Below, one piece after another: positions 29,608 through 38,639 of a DNA stretch of 64,000 nt. The notes beneath the pieces are model-generated. The model was not told where the DNA came from. It did not search any database and saw only the letters and a program-made list of their open reading frames with translations. Numbering within the stretch: position 1 is the first letter of the stretch; each line of letters opens with the position of its first letter. Position numbers and translations under genes: made by a program. Origin of the DNA: Burkholderia ubonensis subsp. mesacidophila (GTDB taxonomy: Bacteria; Pseudomonadota; Gammaproteobacteria; Burkholderiales; Burkholderiaceae); the NCBI RefSeq assembly GCF_002097715.1, contig NZ_CP020737.1, positions 3,286,001 to 3,350,000 on the forward strand, read 5' to 3'.

Positions 29608-29940
29608 TCAGTCGTAAAGCCAGCGCCCTGCTTTTGCCGATGTGATCAGCATTCGAACGTTCAAATCCGGAACATGATGAACCACTTTTTTCTTGAACGG
29701 ATTGATCAAGTCAAAGAATGAAAAATCATCTTCCGGGTAATATTTTTTTATATCGAATCCACTCACATCAACATTAAATTCCGCAGAATATTCCCGCATC
29801 ATCTCTTCGACCTCTGCAGCATTGAAATCCAGGTCGGTATCCAGATCGGTATTTTCCGTTATGTCCGCAGCCCTTGATAAAATGTAAAATCCGGACTTTT
29901 TCCTTACAAATTCAATCACCCTACCCTCAATATCTACCAT
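29608..29940 (-). CDS. DUF1493 family protein in a low-GC patch
   Basis: A 110-residue, acidic, cytoplasmic protein. It begins MVDIEGRVIEFVRKKSG, followed by TDLDTDLDFNAAEVEEMMREY and VDVSGFDIKKYYPEDDFSF, the order of motifs I associate with DUF1493. It ends with a short basic tail. The codons are AT-rich, unlike the neighbours, which suggests horizontal acquisition. Its ATG overlaps the stop of the gene upstream (ATGGTAG), so both belonged to one operon. The function is unknown; DUF1493/STM2901 pairs occur in enterobacterial genomic islands. Confidence 0.75.
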   Translation of the reverse strand: MVDIEGRVIEFVRKKSGFYILSRAADITENTDLDTDLDFNAAEVEEMMREYSAEFNVDVSGFDIKKYYPEDDFSFFDLINPFKKKVVHHVPDLNVRMLITSAKAGRWLYD

Positions 29941-30389
29941 AATCTATCACCTTCCCTTGCGACTCTATTGTAGTGACTCACCGCCTTGTAGGTGATAATA
30001 GAAATATCGCTTGCAAGAATTACCCAACCAAGCACGGGGATCGTTCTCCCTACAAAGGTTCCGATGTTTCTAACCAGTCTGATTTTCAAGTTTCGCACTG
30101 GCCCGCCCACCAGCGTTGGTAATTTTAGGCCCAAAGGGAACTGAGCCTTCTGAAAAATCCTTCTTGAGTATCAGCTTGCACGCGAGGTTCCTTTTATCGC
30201 TCCGAGTGGCTTTGTCCTGGTCGACAAATTGTTTCCACCAAGCAAAATCATTCCGACCGACGCCGCGTCACCAACACCCAACTGATTCATTGTTTCGTCA
30301 ACCATGATCCAGAAAAATAACTCTCCGGCGCTCAGGTTGCTCATCCCATAGCAATGGTAGCCACCATTCAATTCCACAACGGCATTCAT
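29934..30389 (-). pseudogene. STM2901-like membrane protein gene interrupted by an in-frame TGA
   Basis: Two pieces in the same reading frame, residues 1-72 (MNAVVELNGGYHCYG..., GELFFWIMVDE) and a second part (SRRIFQKAQFPLGLK..., GTFVGRTIPVLGWVILASD) with a membrane segment, are separated by a single TGA at 30171-30173. Read through, the whole is about 151 residues and looks like an STM2901-family protein. No base gain or loss is needed, so a nonsense change (for example from TGG or CGA) or a sequencing error explains it. GAGG precedes ATG 30389 at 7 nt. The AT-rich codons match the DUF1493 gene that overlaps its end. Confidence 0.7.
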
Positions 30390-30786
30390 TCAACATCCTC
30401 GCATGTGATTTTTCGAACTGCCTTCGAAAGGCTAGCGAAGATTCCCTGACTACTGTGCCGATAAATTCCCGCCAATTTCTTGATCCCCCCTCGGCATCGG
30501 CGGTGGACTATCGCTTGAAATTCTTGTTATTTGACTCAGCGGGAAGAACTGGCGCGGGCGGCAACGTGGCGCCGAAGCAGGAACGGACATACCGGTTTTG
30601 CTTTCAAGCGACGGCGCGGAAGCTCGATGCCAATGTAGCGGACCGTTACCAAACCTCGTTATCGACGACGTACGAGTGCAATTGCGGTTCGTTATTTTCG
30701 CCTCGCTCTTGCAAATAAAAAACACGTGACAGCCCGAGCGAGCAACGCCTGCACGGCGGCAACAGAACACCATCCACCGCAAACAA
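30390..30786. other. Intergenic region without a supportable gene
   Basis: About 400 bp between the STM2901-like pseudogene and the metQ terminator. Open frames on both strands (for example 30455-30718 plus and 30450-30800 minus) have no recognisable domain, no ribosome binding site and Ser/Arg/Pro-rich composition, so I do not call them. Composition rises from AT-rich on the left to ordinary GC on the right, marking the edge of the foreign patch. Confidence 0.5.
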
Positions 30787-30816
30787 AAAAAGGCCTGCAC
30801 GCGTGCAGGCCTTTTT
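30787..30816. terminator. Terminator downstream of metQ (bidirectional palindrome)
   Basis: AAAAAGGCCTGCAC (30787-30800) and GTGCAGGCCTTTTT (30803-30816) form a perfect 14-bp inverted repeat with a 2-nt centre. On the minus strand it ends the metQ transcript. Confidence 0.93.
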
Positions 30817-30833
30817 CGATCAACGGATCACGT

Positions 30834-31649
30834 TCAGAACGACGCGACCATCGAGCCCTTGAACTGCTTCTTGATGAACTCCCTCACTTCCGTCGACTGG
30901 TACGCCTTGACCAGCTTCTTCACCCACGGCTGGTCCTTGTCCTTCGCGCGCACCGCGATCAGGTTCGCATACGGGCTCGTCAGCGATTCGAGCGCGATCG
31001 CGTCCTTGGTCGGCTGCAGGTTCGCGGCGATCGCGTAGTTCGTGTTGATCACGGCCGCGTCGACGTCCGACAGCACGCGCGGCAGTTGCGCCGCGTCCAG
31101 TTCGGAGATCTTCAGCTTCTTCGGGTTGTCGGCGATGTCGAGCACCGTCGCGTTGTTGCCGCCCGTGCCCGCGCCGGCCTTCAGCTTGATCACGCCCTGC
31201 GCCTGCAGCAGCAGCAGCGCGCGGTTCTCGTTCGACGGGTCGTTCGGCACCGCGAGCTTCGCGCCTTGCGGCAGGTCCTTCAGCGCCTTGAACTTCTTCG
31301 AGTAGACGCCGATCGGCGAGATGTAGGTCAGGCCCGCGCTGACGAGCTTGTAGCCGCGCTGCTTCACCTGGCTGTCGAGGTACGGCTGGTGCTGGAAGCT
31401 GTTCGCGTCGAGGTCGCCCGCGTCGAGCGCCGCGTTCGGCTGCACGTAGTCGTTGAACTCGATGACCTTCACGTTCAGGCCTTCCTTCTCCTTCGCGACC
31501 TTCTGCACGAGCTGCCACACTTCCGCATCCGGACCGGCCACCGTGCCGACCTTGATCACCTTGTCCTCGGCGTGCGCACCCGCCGACATCGTCAGCGCTG
31601 CGCCGGTTGCCAGCACGGAAAACACTTTCAGGAGACTGCGACGCTTCAT
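30834..31649 (-). CDS. metQ: MetQ/NlpA-family D-methionine-binding protein
   Basis: A 271-residue periplasmic binding protein of a methionine-type ABC importer. It shows the family blocks KVGTVAGPDAEVWQLVQKVA, NDYVQPNAALDAGDLDANSF, QHQPYLD, GVYSKKFKALKDLPQGAKLA and NTNYAIAANLQPTKDAI. The signal peptide (MKRRSLLKVFSVLATGAALTMSAGAHA) has no lipobox cysteine, so unlike most MetQ/NlpA proteins it should be soluble rather than lipid-anchored. No metN or metI lies next to it, so it is an orphan here. ATG 31649; the terminator lies at 30787. Methionine versus another ligand is not settled by sequence. Confidence 0.9.
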   Translation of the reverse strand: MKRRSLLKVFSVLATGAALTMSAGAHAEDKVIKVGTVAGPDAEVWQLVQKVAKEKEGLNVKVIEFNDYVQPNAALDAGDLDANSFQHQPYLDSQVKQRGYKLVSAGLTYISPIGVYSKKFKALKDLPQGAKLAVPNDPSNENRALLLLQAQGVIKLKAGAGTGGNNATVLDIADNPKKLKISELDAAQLPRVLSDVDAAVINTNYAIAANLQPTKDAIALESLTSPYANLIAVRAKDKDQPWVKKLVKAYQSTEVREFIKKQFKGSMVASF

Positions 31650-31858
31650 CTGTTTCTCGCTTTCTTGCTAACTAAAAAAGGGCGCGATGCGGGTATGTCC
31701 CGGCTCGCGGGAAAGGGGCAAATGGTGTCACAGGATCAGCGGGAAGTGAAATACATCCCGCTCATATGGGTATGCCCCACGCGCAGGCCGGCACACGGCG
31801 GAGCAGGCTGTTAGTTGCATCTCCATGCACGGCCCGCCAGCCCCGCGTCGCACCGATG

Positions 31859-33490
31859 TTACGCGGGCGTCGCTTCGACCGCTGTCGCCGTCTCTTCGCG
31901 GAACACCGGCCCGGCCGCCGGCCGGGCGCGCGCCGCGCCGGCGTCGCCGACCCGGAACGCCCCCACCGCGTCGCGCAGCCGCGCCGCCTGCTCCTGCAGC
32001 GACGTGGCGGCCGCGGCCGCTTCCTCGACGAGCGCCGCGTTTTGCTGCGTCACCTGGTCCATCTGCGTGACCGCGCGGCCGACCTGCGTGATGCCGCTCG
32101 CCTGCTCCTCGGACGCCGCCGCGATCTCGCCCATGATGTCCGTCACGCGCGCGACCGCCTGCAGGATCTCGCCCATCGTCGTGCCGGCCTGGCCGACCAG
32201 CGTCGAGCCGTTGCGCACCCGCTCGACCGATTCGCCGATCAGCGTGCGGATCTCCTTCGCCGCGGTGGCCGAGCGCTGCGCGAGCGTGCGCACCTCGCCC
32301 GCGACCACCGCGAAGCCGCGGCCCTGCTCGCCCGCGCGCGCCGCTTCCACGGCGGCATTCAGCGCGAGGATGTTGGTCTGGAACGCGATCCCTTCGATCG
32401 TGCCGATGATGTCCGCGATCTTGCGCGAACTGTCGTCGATCTCGCCCATCGTGCCGATCACGCGGTTCACGACGTCGTGCCCGGCGCGCGCGATGTCCGA
32501 CGCGTTGTTCGCGAGCCCGCTCGCCTGCCGCGCGTTGTCGGCGTTCTGCTTCACGGTCGCGGTCAGCTGCTCCATGCTCGCCGCCGTCTCTTCCAGCGAC
32601 GCCGCCTGTTCCTCGGTGCGCTGCGACAGGTCGTCGTTGCCGGACGCGATCTCTCGGCTCGCCGACGCGATCGATTCGGCCGACTGGCGGATGCCGCCGA
32701 TCGTCGCCTGCAGGCGATCCTGCATCGCGTGCATCGCCGCCATCATGCTCGTGCGGTCGCCCGCGCGCACCGGCACCGGCTGCGTCAGGTCGCCCCCCGC
32801 GATGCGCGCCGCGAGCGCCGCGGCCTCGTCCGGCTCGCCGCCGAGGCTGCCGCGCACGTTGCGGATGATCACGACCATCGCCGCGGTGATCACGAGGCCG
32901 ATCACGAGCACCACCGCGAGGTGGCCGAACAGCGTCTCGTAATAGACCGTATCGATGTCCTTCACGAACACGCCGCTCGAGATGTTCCAGTCCCACGGCG
33001 CGAAGCGCGTGACGTAGCTGATCTTCGGCACCGCGGTCTCGCTGTGCGGCAGGCGCCCGCGATATTCGGCGAAACCGCTGCCGGTGGCCTTCGCGGCGTT
33101 CAGGATCGTGACGAACAGCGGCTTGCCGTCCGGGTCCTTGTAGTCGCCGACCTGCGTGCCGACCAGCTTCGGCAGCGTCGGGTGCATCAGCACGACCGGC
33201 TGCGAATCCATCACGAACACGTAGCCCGACTCGCCGTAGCGCATCGCGGCGAGGCTCGCGAGCGCTTCGCGCTTCGCGTCGGCCTCCGGCAGCGTGCCTG
33301 CCTGCGCGAGCGCGTGGTACGACTTCGCAATGCCGGCCGCCGCCTCGACGAGGTTCGCGATGCCCTCCTTGCGCTCGGCGAGCATCGTCGCGCGCGTCTC
33401 GAACGCGCTCCATGCGCCGACGCCCAACAGGCCGATCCATACCAGCGCCAGTGCGAGCCACAGCTTGCGGTTCAAACTCATTCTGCTCAT
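31859..33490 (-). CDS. Methyl-accepting chemotaxis protein
   Basis: A 543-residue chemoreceptor: N-terminal transmembrane segment ([20 protein letters not shown]), a periplasmic single-Cache sensor (about 35-185, [19 protein letters not shown] and [15 protein letters not shown]), a second span ([18 protein letters not shown]), HAMP, and the cytoplasmic signalling hairpin with the invariant tip ([22 protein letters not shown]). It should pass ligand signals to CheA/CheW. The C-terminus lacks a CheR pentapeptide. ATG 33490 is taken; ATG 33481 is an alternative 9 bp later. The ligand is unknown; Cache_2-type domains often bind small carboxylates. Confidence 0.92.
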   Translation of the reverse strand: MSRMSLNRKLWLALALVWIGLLGVGAWSAFETRATMLAERKEGIANLVEAAAGIAKSYHALAQAGTLPEADAKREALASLAAMRYGESGYVFVMDSQPVVLMHPTLPKLVGTQVGDYKDPDGKPLFVTILNAAKATGSGFAEYRGRLPHSETAVPKISYVTRFAPWDWNISSGVFVKDIDTVYYETLFGHLAVVLVIGLVITAAMVVIIRNVRGSLGGEPDEAAALAARIAGGDLTQPVPVRAGDRTSMMAAMHAMQDRLQATIGGIRQSAESIASASREIASGNDDLSQRTEEQAASLEETAASMEQLTATVKQNADNARQASGLANNASDIARAGHDVVNRVIGTMGEIDDSSRKIADIIGTIEGIAFQTNILALNAAVEAARAGEQGRGFAVVAGEVRTLAQRSATAAKEIRTLIGESVERVRNGSTLVGQAGTTMGEILQAVARVTDIMGEIAAASEEQASGITQVGRAVTQMDQVTQQNAALVEEAAAAATSLQEQAARLRDAVGAFRVGDAGAARARPAAGPVFREETATAVEATPA

Positions 33491-33680
33491 CGTGCGTGCC
33501 TTGTTATCGATGTCGATGGGTGACGCGACGCGCGCGAACGGCCTGCCGCGCGGAGTCGATTGCACACGTAATGACGGCAGCGACGCTTACAACTTGAATG
33601 CAACGCGACACGCGAAGCGGCCTGTGCTAAAAGATCGCCGTGCCGGCGCACCGCGTCCCGGCGACATTCCGAGGCCACCC

Positions 33681-33971
33681 ATGTACGTCATCGACATTCA
33701 CTACACCGCGCCGCTCGACCGCATCGACGACGCGCTCGAACGCCATCGCGCGTATCTGCAGCCGCTGCTGGACCAGGGGATTTTCATCGCGGCGGGGCCG
33801 AAGGTGCCGCGTGACGGCGGCATGATCCTCGCGGCGCGCATCGATCGCGACGCGCTGGAAGCGCTCCTGCAGACCGATCCGTTCGTCACCGAAGGCCTCG
33901 CGACCTACCGCGTGACCGAATTCCGGATGACGCGCGCGGCGCCGGGCGTCGTCCTGCCGGCGCTGCCGTGA
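33681..33971 (+). CDS. YciI family protein
   Basis: A 96-residue protein with the ferredoxin-like YCII fold: MYVIDIHYTAPLDRIDDALERHRAYL, then QGIFIAAGPKVPRDGGMILA and DPFVTEGLATYRVTEF. The His-Arg pair in the first helix (ERHRAYL) and the DPF motif are the conserved family residues. Family members are small cytoplasmic proteins, some with dehydrochlorinase-like or hydrolase roles, but most have no known substrate. ATG 33681 follows GAGG. It is convergent with the Sco gene and divergent from the chemoreceptor gene. Confidence 0.88.
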   Translation: MYVIDIHYTAPLDRIDDALERHRAYLQPLLDQGIFIAAGPKVPRDGGMILAARIDRDALEALLQTDPFVTEGLATYRVTEFRMTRAAPGVVLPALP

Positions 33972-34082
33972 CGTGACGCGCCGCCGCCTGCCGGGCGGCG
34001 GCCTGCGCATGCAAAACGAGGAATAGGCGGGAAAAGATTAGAGAGAAAACGCGGGACGGCGCGCGCCGCCCCGCGCTGCGGC

Positions 34083-34700
34083 TCAGCCGAGCAGCAGCTT
34101 CAGGTCGTGCACCCACGGGCCGGGGCCCTGGCCGTCGCGCACGAAGAGGCGCAGCCTGCCGTTCGTGTCGAACACATAGCTCGCGGCGGTGTGATCCATC
34201 GTGTAGCTGCCGGGCGCCTTGCCCGGCACTTTCGCGTAATAGACGCGGAAATCCTTCGTCACCTTCTTCAGCTGCGCTTCGTCCGCCGGGCGCAGGCCGA
34301 CGAACGACGGATCGAACGCCGGCACGTACTGCCCGAGCAGCGCGGCCGTGTCGCGCTCCGGATCGATGGTGACGAACAGCACCTGCACGCGCTTCGCGGC
34401 GTCCGGCCCGAGCTGCTTGAGTGCCTCGGACAGCTCGGCCATCGTCGTCGGGCAGACGTCCGGGCAATGCGTATAGCCGAAGAACACCACGACCGCCTTG
34501 CCCTTGAAGTCGCCGAGCGTGCGCACCTTGCCGGCCGTGTCGGGCAGCGAGAAATCGCTGCCGAACTGCGTGTTGCCGGTGATGTCGAGATTCTGGAATT
34601 TCGGCGCGTTGTCGCACGCCGCGAGCAGCATCGCCGCCGCGAATGCGCAGCCGAGCATCCAGCCTTGGCGCGCGCGGCGCCCGAACCATGAACGAAGCAT
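34083..34700 (-). CDS. Sco1/SenC family copper chaperone lipoprotein
   Basis: Inserts copper into the CuA site of cytochrome oxidase or manages thiol redox in the periplasm. The 205-residue precursor has a lipobox LLAAC (Cys29), then a thioredoxin-like fold with the copper motif CPDVCP (Cys79, Cys83) and a distal histidine in TMDHTAA. It lies at the end of the heme/oxidase assembly cluster, 10 bp after ctaB, consistent with oxidase maturation. ATG 34700 is used; a TTG at 34709 is a less likely start. Confidence 0.92.
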   Translation of the reverse strand: MLRSWFGRRARQGWMLGCAFAAAMLLAACDNAPKFQNLDITGNTQFGSDFSLPDTAGKVRTLGDFKGKAVVVFFGYTHCPDVCPTTMAELSEALKQLGPDAAKRVQVLFVTIDPERDTAALLGQYVPAFDPSFVGLRPADEAQLKKVTKDFRVYYAKVPGKAPGSYTMDHTAASYVFDTNGRLRLFVRDGQGPGPWVHDLKLLLG

Positions 34701-34718
34701 CGTATTCAAACCGTGCGG

Positions 34719-35621
34719 TTACACGCCGAGCAGCGGGCGTGCATAGTGGTCGACGAGCAGCGCCGCGAACAGCAGCGACAGGTAGACGATCGAGTAGCGG
34801 AAGGCCTTGCGAGCCAGCTCGTCCGAGTACTCGCGGTGGATCTTCCACGCGTACGCGAGGAACACCGCGCCGAGCAGCACCGCGCTCGTCAGGTAGACGG
34901 CCCCGCTCATGCCCGAGATGAACGGCATCATCGTGACCGCGAACAGGATCACCGTGTAGAGCAGGATATGGAGCCGCGTGAACTTCTCGCCGTGCGTGAC
35001 GGGCAGCATCGGCAGGCCCGCGTTCTCGTAGTCCTTGCGGCGGTACAGCGCGAGCACCCAGAAATGCGGCGGGGTCCACACGAAGATGATCAGCACGAGG
35101 ATCCACGCGTCGCCGGGCACCGCGCCCGTCACTGCGGCCCAGCCGAGCGCCGGCGGCATCGCGCCCGACGCGCCGCCGATCACGATGTTCTGCGGCGTCA
35201 TCGGCTTGAGCAGCAGCGTGTAGATCACCGCGTAGCCGACGAAGGTCGCGATCGTCAGCCACATCGTCAGCGGGTTCGTGAACGTGTAGAGCGTCCAGGC
35301 GCCGGCGCTGCCGAGCACGCCCGAGAACAGCAGGATCTGCGCGGTCGTGATCTCGCCGCGCGCGGACGGACGCCACGCGGTGCGGCGCATCATCGCGTCG
35401 ATCTTCTGCTCGACGAGGCAGTTGATCGCGAACGCCGCGCCCGCCAGCAGCCAGATGCCGATGGTGCCGCCGACCAGCACCCGCCACGGCACCATGCCCG
35501 GCGTCGCTAGGAACATGCCGATCACCGCGCAGAACACCGCGAGCTGCGTGACACGCGGCTTCGTCAGCGCCATGTACTGCGAAAACCGGCTACCGGGCGA
35601 TTGGGAAAGGGTGCTTTGCAT
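34719..35621 (-). CDS. ctaB: Protoheme IX farnesyltransferase (heme O synthase)
   Basis: Adds a farnesyl group to heme b to make heme O in the inner membrane. The 300-residue UbiA-fold protein has about nine spans and both Asp-rich prenyl motifs: [15 protein letters not shown] and [17 protein letters not shown] 35621 (MQSTLSQ) fits the usual 300-residue length; an upstream GTG at 35633 is possible. It sits next to ctaA (heme A synthase), whose product uses heme O, with the coding regions adjoining. Also named cyoE/cox10. Confidence 0.95.
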   Translation of the reverse strand: MQSTLSQSPGSRFSQYMALTKPRVTQLAVFCAVIGMFLATPGMVPWRVLVGGTIGIWLLAGAAFAINCLVEQKIDAMMRRTAWRPSARGEITTAQILLFSGVLGSAGAWTLYTFTNPLTMWLTIATFVGYAVIYTLLLKPMTPQNIVIGGASGAMPPALGWAAVTGAVPGDAWILVLIIFVWTPPHFWVLALYRRKDYENAGLPMLPVTHGEKFTRLHILLYTVILFAVTMMPFISGMSGAVYLTSAVLLGAVFLAYAWKIHREYSDELARKAFRYSIVYLSLLFAALLVDHYARPLLGV

Positions 35622-35629
35622 GGGGACGG

Positions 35630-36742
35630 TCACGCCGGGGCGGCGTCGCGCGCAGGCTGCGCGACACGGCCGGGGCGGCTTGAAAGGATGCGAAAGTTTA
35701 ACATGACGACGAGCAGCAGCAGGATCGCGGCGCCCCCGTTATGGGCCACCGCGACCGGCAAAGGCCACTGCAATACGATATTCGTCAAACCCGTCACGAA
35801 CTGCAGCACGACCACCAGCAGCACGCCGTTGGCGGGCCGCCGCAGCGATTCGAAGCGGCGCATCTTCAGCGCGAACGCGGCCAGGTACGCGACGACGACG
35901 AACGCGAACGTGCGGTGCGTCCAGTGGATCGCGACGAGCGCATCCTGCGTGATCGCGTCGCCGTCCTTCGTCATCCCGAGCGCGCGCCACAAATGGAAGC
36001 CGTGCCCGAAATCCATCGGCGGAATCCACTGGCCGTTGCAGGTCGGGAAGTCCGTGCACGCGAGCACCGCGTAGTTGGTGCTGACCCAGCCGCCGAGCGC
36101 GATCTGCGCGACGAGCAGCACGAGCGCCGCGAGGGCCGCCGCGCGATAGCGCCCTGCCTCCGGATCGTATGCGGGCAGCGGCGTCTGCCGCGCCGCGAGC
36201 CAGCCGAGCGTGCCGAGCAGCGTCAGGCCGAGCAGCAGGTGGATCGTGACGATCACCGGCTGCAGCTTCATCGTCACCGTCCATGCGCCGAACGCGCCCT
36301 GCACCAGGATCAGGAGCAGCAGGCTCGTCGGCCACCACGGCGACACGTGCAGCGGCCGGCGGCGCAGCCGCGCGGCCCACGCGATCACCGTCTGCGCGAT
36401 GATCAGCACGCCGATCGCCATCGCGAAATAGCGGTGGATCATCTCGATCCATGCCTTCGTCATGCTGACGGGGCCGCTCGGCATCGCCTGGTGCGCGGCC
36501 GTGATCGCCGCGTGCGCGATGAACGGCGACGACGTGCCGTAGCAGCCGGGCCAGTCCGGACAGCCGAGGCCCGAATCGGTCAGCCGCGTGAAGCCGCCGA
36601 ACATCACGAGGTCGAGGGTCAGGAACGTGGTGATCCACACGAGCTTGCGGAACTTGTCGTCGTCGGCCTTCACCCACACGTACGACAGCGGCAGCAGCGC
36701 GATGCACGAGCCGATCAGGCCGAGTTGCAGTAGATACGACAT
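35630..36742 (-). CDS. ctaA: Heme A synthase (COX15/CtaA)
   Basis: Oxidises the C8 methyl group of heme O to give heme A for the aa3 oxidase. The 370-residue protein has eight spans and conserved heme-ligand histidines in [13 protein letters not shown] and [13 protein letters not shown], plus the first-loop block [18 protein letters not shown] and the second [13 protein letters not shown], each with a cysteine pair. It is followed by ctaB, whose start lies 8 bp from the ctaA stop. The C-terminus is a short Arg/Ala tail. Confidence 0.95.
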   Translation of the reverse strand: MSYLLQLGLIGSCIALLPLSYVWVKADDDKFRKLVWITTFLTLDLVMFGGFTRLTDSGLGCPDWPGCYGTSSPFIAHAAITAAHQAMPSGPVSMTKAWIEMIHRYFAMAIGVLIIAQTVIAWAARLRRRPLHVSPWWPTSLLLLILVQGAFGAWTVTMKLQPVIVTIHLLLGLTLLGTLGWLAARQTPLPAYDPEAGRYRAAALAALVLLVAQIALGGWVSTNYAVLACTDFPTCNGQWIPPMDFGHGFHLWRALGMTKDGDAITQDALVAIHWTHRTFAFVVVAYLAAFALKMRRFESLRRPANGVLLVVVLQFVTGLTNIVLQWPLPVAVAHNGGAAILLLLVVMLNFRILSSRPGRVAQPARDAAPA

Positions 36743-36767
36743 CGGATTATTGCCTCGTTGTCTCGCG

Positions 36768-37394
36768 TCAGCCGATGCTCGACCACTTCAGCAGTTTCGT
36801 GACGTCGGTCTTGATCTTGCTGGGGTTCGGGTCCTTCGGGAAGCGCATCATCAGGTTGCCGTTCGGGTCGACCAGGTACAGGTGGTCGGTGTCCTGCGTG
36901 CCGGCGTCGGCCGGCAGCCACTTGGCGAGCGCAGCCGGATCGGCGACGAGCCTGCGCGTGTCCGGGTACGCGGCCGTGATCTTGTCCGGCACCGCGCCCG
37001 CATCGCTGCGCAGCCACACCATCGTGAGCCGGTGCCGTTCGCCGGCCTGCGTCACGCGCACCTGGCGCATGAAATAGAGCTTCTTCGCGCACGCTTCGTC
37101 GCACGCGCTGCGGTCGGTCATCACGAACAGCCACACGCCGCGCAGCGACGCGAGCGGCACGGTCTTGCCGGTTTCGTCGGTGACCGTCAGGTCCGGCGGA
37201 ATCGGCCGCTGCGGCTCGATCAGCGTGCCGTAGTTGGTCGAGCCGCCCTTCGGCTTGATTACGTAATAGGTGAAGTACGACGCGATCATCGGCGCCGCGC
37301 AGACGAGCCCGAGCAGCACGAGCGTCCAGCGGCCGCGCTTTCTGGCGGCCGGCGAAACGGGCGCCGCGCCCTGACGGGAAGATTGGATGGACAA
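36768..37394 (-). CDS. Membrane-anchored thioredoxin-like oxidase assembly protein (Sco-related)
   Basis: About 208 residues with one N-terminal span (WTLVLLGLVCAAPMIASYFTYYV) and a periplasmic thioredoxin-like domain. The would-be active site reads RSACDEACAKKLY, a CX3C pair comparable to Sco CxxxC. The segment HLYLVDPNGNLMMRFP matches the late beta strand of Sco proteins. It lies between SURF1 and ctaA in the oxidase assembly cluster, so a copper or redox role in oxidase maturation is inferred. The start is uncertain: TTG 37394 has GTGAGG 6 nt upstream; a GTG at 37406 is an alternative without ribosome binding site. Confidence 0.78.
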   Translation of the reverse strand: MSIQSSRQGAAPVSPAARKRGRWTLVLLGLVCAAPMIASYFTYYVIKPKGGSTNYGTLIEPQRPIPPDLTVTDETGKTVPLASLRGVWLFVMTDRSACDEACAKKLYFMRQVRVTQAGERHRLTMVWLRSDAGAVPDKITAAYPDTRRLVADPAALAKWLPADAGTQDTDHLYLVDPNGNLMMRFPKDPNPSKIKTDVTKLLKWSSIG

Positions 37395-37451
37395 ATCAGA
37401 CCTCACGAAACGTACCCGCGGCGTCGCCGCCGCGCACGGACATCGCGCCGC

Positions 37452-38162
37452 TCACGCGCCGGACGGCTTCTTCGCCGCGCGCCGCGCCGCGTACAAGCCG
37501 AAACCGAGCGCGGCCGCCGCCATGCCCCACCACTGAAACATGTAACCGTAATTGCGCTCGACGCCGGTCGTCGGCGCCGGCCAGTCACGCACCAGCTTGT
37601 CGCCGTCGTCGCTCGTCTGCTGGATCACGAACGGCTGCAGCGCCAGGCCGATTTCCTTCGCATAAGCGGCGACGTCCAGGTTCTGGCGAATCTTCTGGTG
37701 CGGCGCCGAGCCGCCTTCGCCGAGCTCGAACGCGCGCGACGCGTCGGCGCGGGCAATCCCCACGACCTCGATGTCGCCCGCGGGCGTCGCGAACGGCTCG
37801 ATCGCCTCGCGATCGGCGACGTTGCGCGGCAGCCAGCCGCGATTGACGAGCACGTAGCCGCCGCCCGCGAGTTTAAACGGCATCACGACGTAAAAGCCCG
37901 GCTGGTCGTTATACGGCCGATTGTCGAGAAACACCGCGAGCTCCGGCATGAAGCGCCCGGTCGCGCGCACCCGATGGAACTCGATCGATGCGAGCGGAAC
38001 CGGCTGCGCGCCGACGTCGACGGGCATCGCGTGCTCGTAGCGCACGATGCTCTCCTGCAGCGCCTCCTTCTGGTGCGCGCGGTCGCGCTGCCAGAAACCG
38101 AGCCGGATCGTGACCGCGACCACGGCCAGCACGAGCAGCGCGGGAAGCCAGCGGATCTTCAT
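37452..38162 (-). CDS. SURF1 family cytochrome oxidase biogenesis protein
   Basis: A 236-residue protein with two flanking spans (LPALLVLAVVAVTIRLGFW at the start and MFQWWGMAAAALGFGLYAAR at the end) and a periplasmic domain between, the SURF1 layout. Conserved pieces include LGFWQRDRAHQKEAL, DNRPYNDQPGFYVVMPF, LVNRGWLPRN and RNYGYMFQWW. SURF1 helps insert heme A into subunit I. It lies in the oxidase cluster, followed by the Sco-like gene and ctaA. ATG 38162. It is divergent from the small gene at 38247. Confidence 0.92.
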   Translation of the reverse strand: MKIRWLPALLVLAVVAVTIRLGFWQRDRAHQKEALQESIVRYEHAMPVDVGAQPVPLASIEFHRVRATGRFMPELAVFLDNRPYNDQPGFYVVMPFKLAGGGYVLVNRGWLPRNVADREAIEPFATPAGDIEVVGIARADASRAFELGEGGSAPHQKIRQNLDVAAYAKEIGLALQPFVIQQTSDDGDKLVRDWPAPTTGVERNYGYMFQWWGMAAAALGFGLYAARRAAKKPSGA

Positions 38163-38246
38163 CGTGCCGCCCGCCAAGCGCCATCGCGAAAGCGAAGTGC
38201 GATAATTATCCTCTTCCTTTCGAATTGCCGTCGTCCGGTTCGCTCC

Positions 38247-38456
38247 ATGCACATCCTCGTCCCTGTCGCCTTCGTCCTCATCATTGCCAGCATGGCCTCG
38301 GCACTCTATTTCATGATGCACGACCGCGGTCACACGAAGCGCATGGTCTGGTCGCTCGCCACCCGCGTCGGGCTGTCGATCTCGCTGTTCCTGTTCATCC
38401 TGTTCGCGAACTGGATGGGCTGGATCCATTCGACCGGCCTGCCGATCGGACGCTGA
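38247..38456 (+). CDS. Small twin-transmembrane protein (DUF2909-like)
   Basis: A 69-residue hydrophobic protein with two helices (ILVPVAFVLIIASMASALYF and VGLSISLFLFILFANWMGW) joined by a short basic loop, HDRGHTKRM. This is the pattern of the small twin-TM protein regularly located between SURF1 and coxC in beta-proteobacteria. The function is unknown; the constant position inside the aa3 oxidase locus suggests a link to oxidase assembly. It is the only plus-strand gene in that locus. Confidence 0.8.
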   Translation: MHILVPVAFVLIIASMASALYFMMHDRGHTKRMVWSLATRVGLSISLFLFILFANWMGWIHSTGLPIGR

Positions 38457-38604
38457 CGCCGCCGCGGCCGATGCGACCGATGTGACATTTCGCCGCACGG
38501 CCGCGCCTCCAAGCAAAAGCGCCGCCTGACGAAGTCGCGGCGGCGCTTGGGTGATGCCGGGTGCCGGACGATTCGTTCACGCCGTCCGGCGCCCACAAAA
38601 CCAA

Positions 38605-38632
38605 ACGGCCCGCGCATCGCTGCGCGGGCCGT
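38605..38632. terminator. Terminator at the end of the ctaC-ctaE operon
   Basis: ACGGCCCGCGCA (38605-38616) pairs with TGCGCGGGCCGT (38621-38632) across a 4-nt loop. On the minus strand it is followed by TTTGGTTTT, fitting termination of ctaE. It may also stop the small plus-strand gene. Confidence 0.8.
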
Positions 38633-38639
38633 GTTGCAT

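Noticed and set aside
30450..30800. Possible small gene in either strand after the low-GC patch
   Set aside because: No recognisable motif, no ribosome binding site, Ser/Pro/Arg-rich; left as intergenic.
33980..34002. GCCGCCGCC / GGCGGCGGC stem between the YciI and Sco genes as terminator
   Set aside because: No T-tract on either side; such GC stems are common by chance in this genome.
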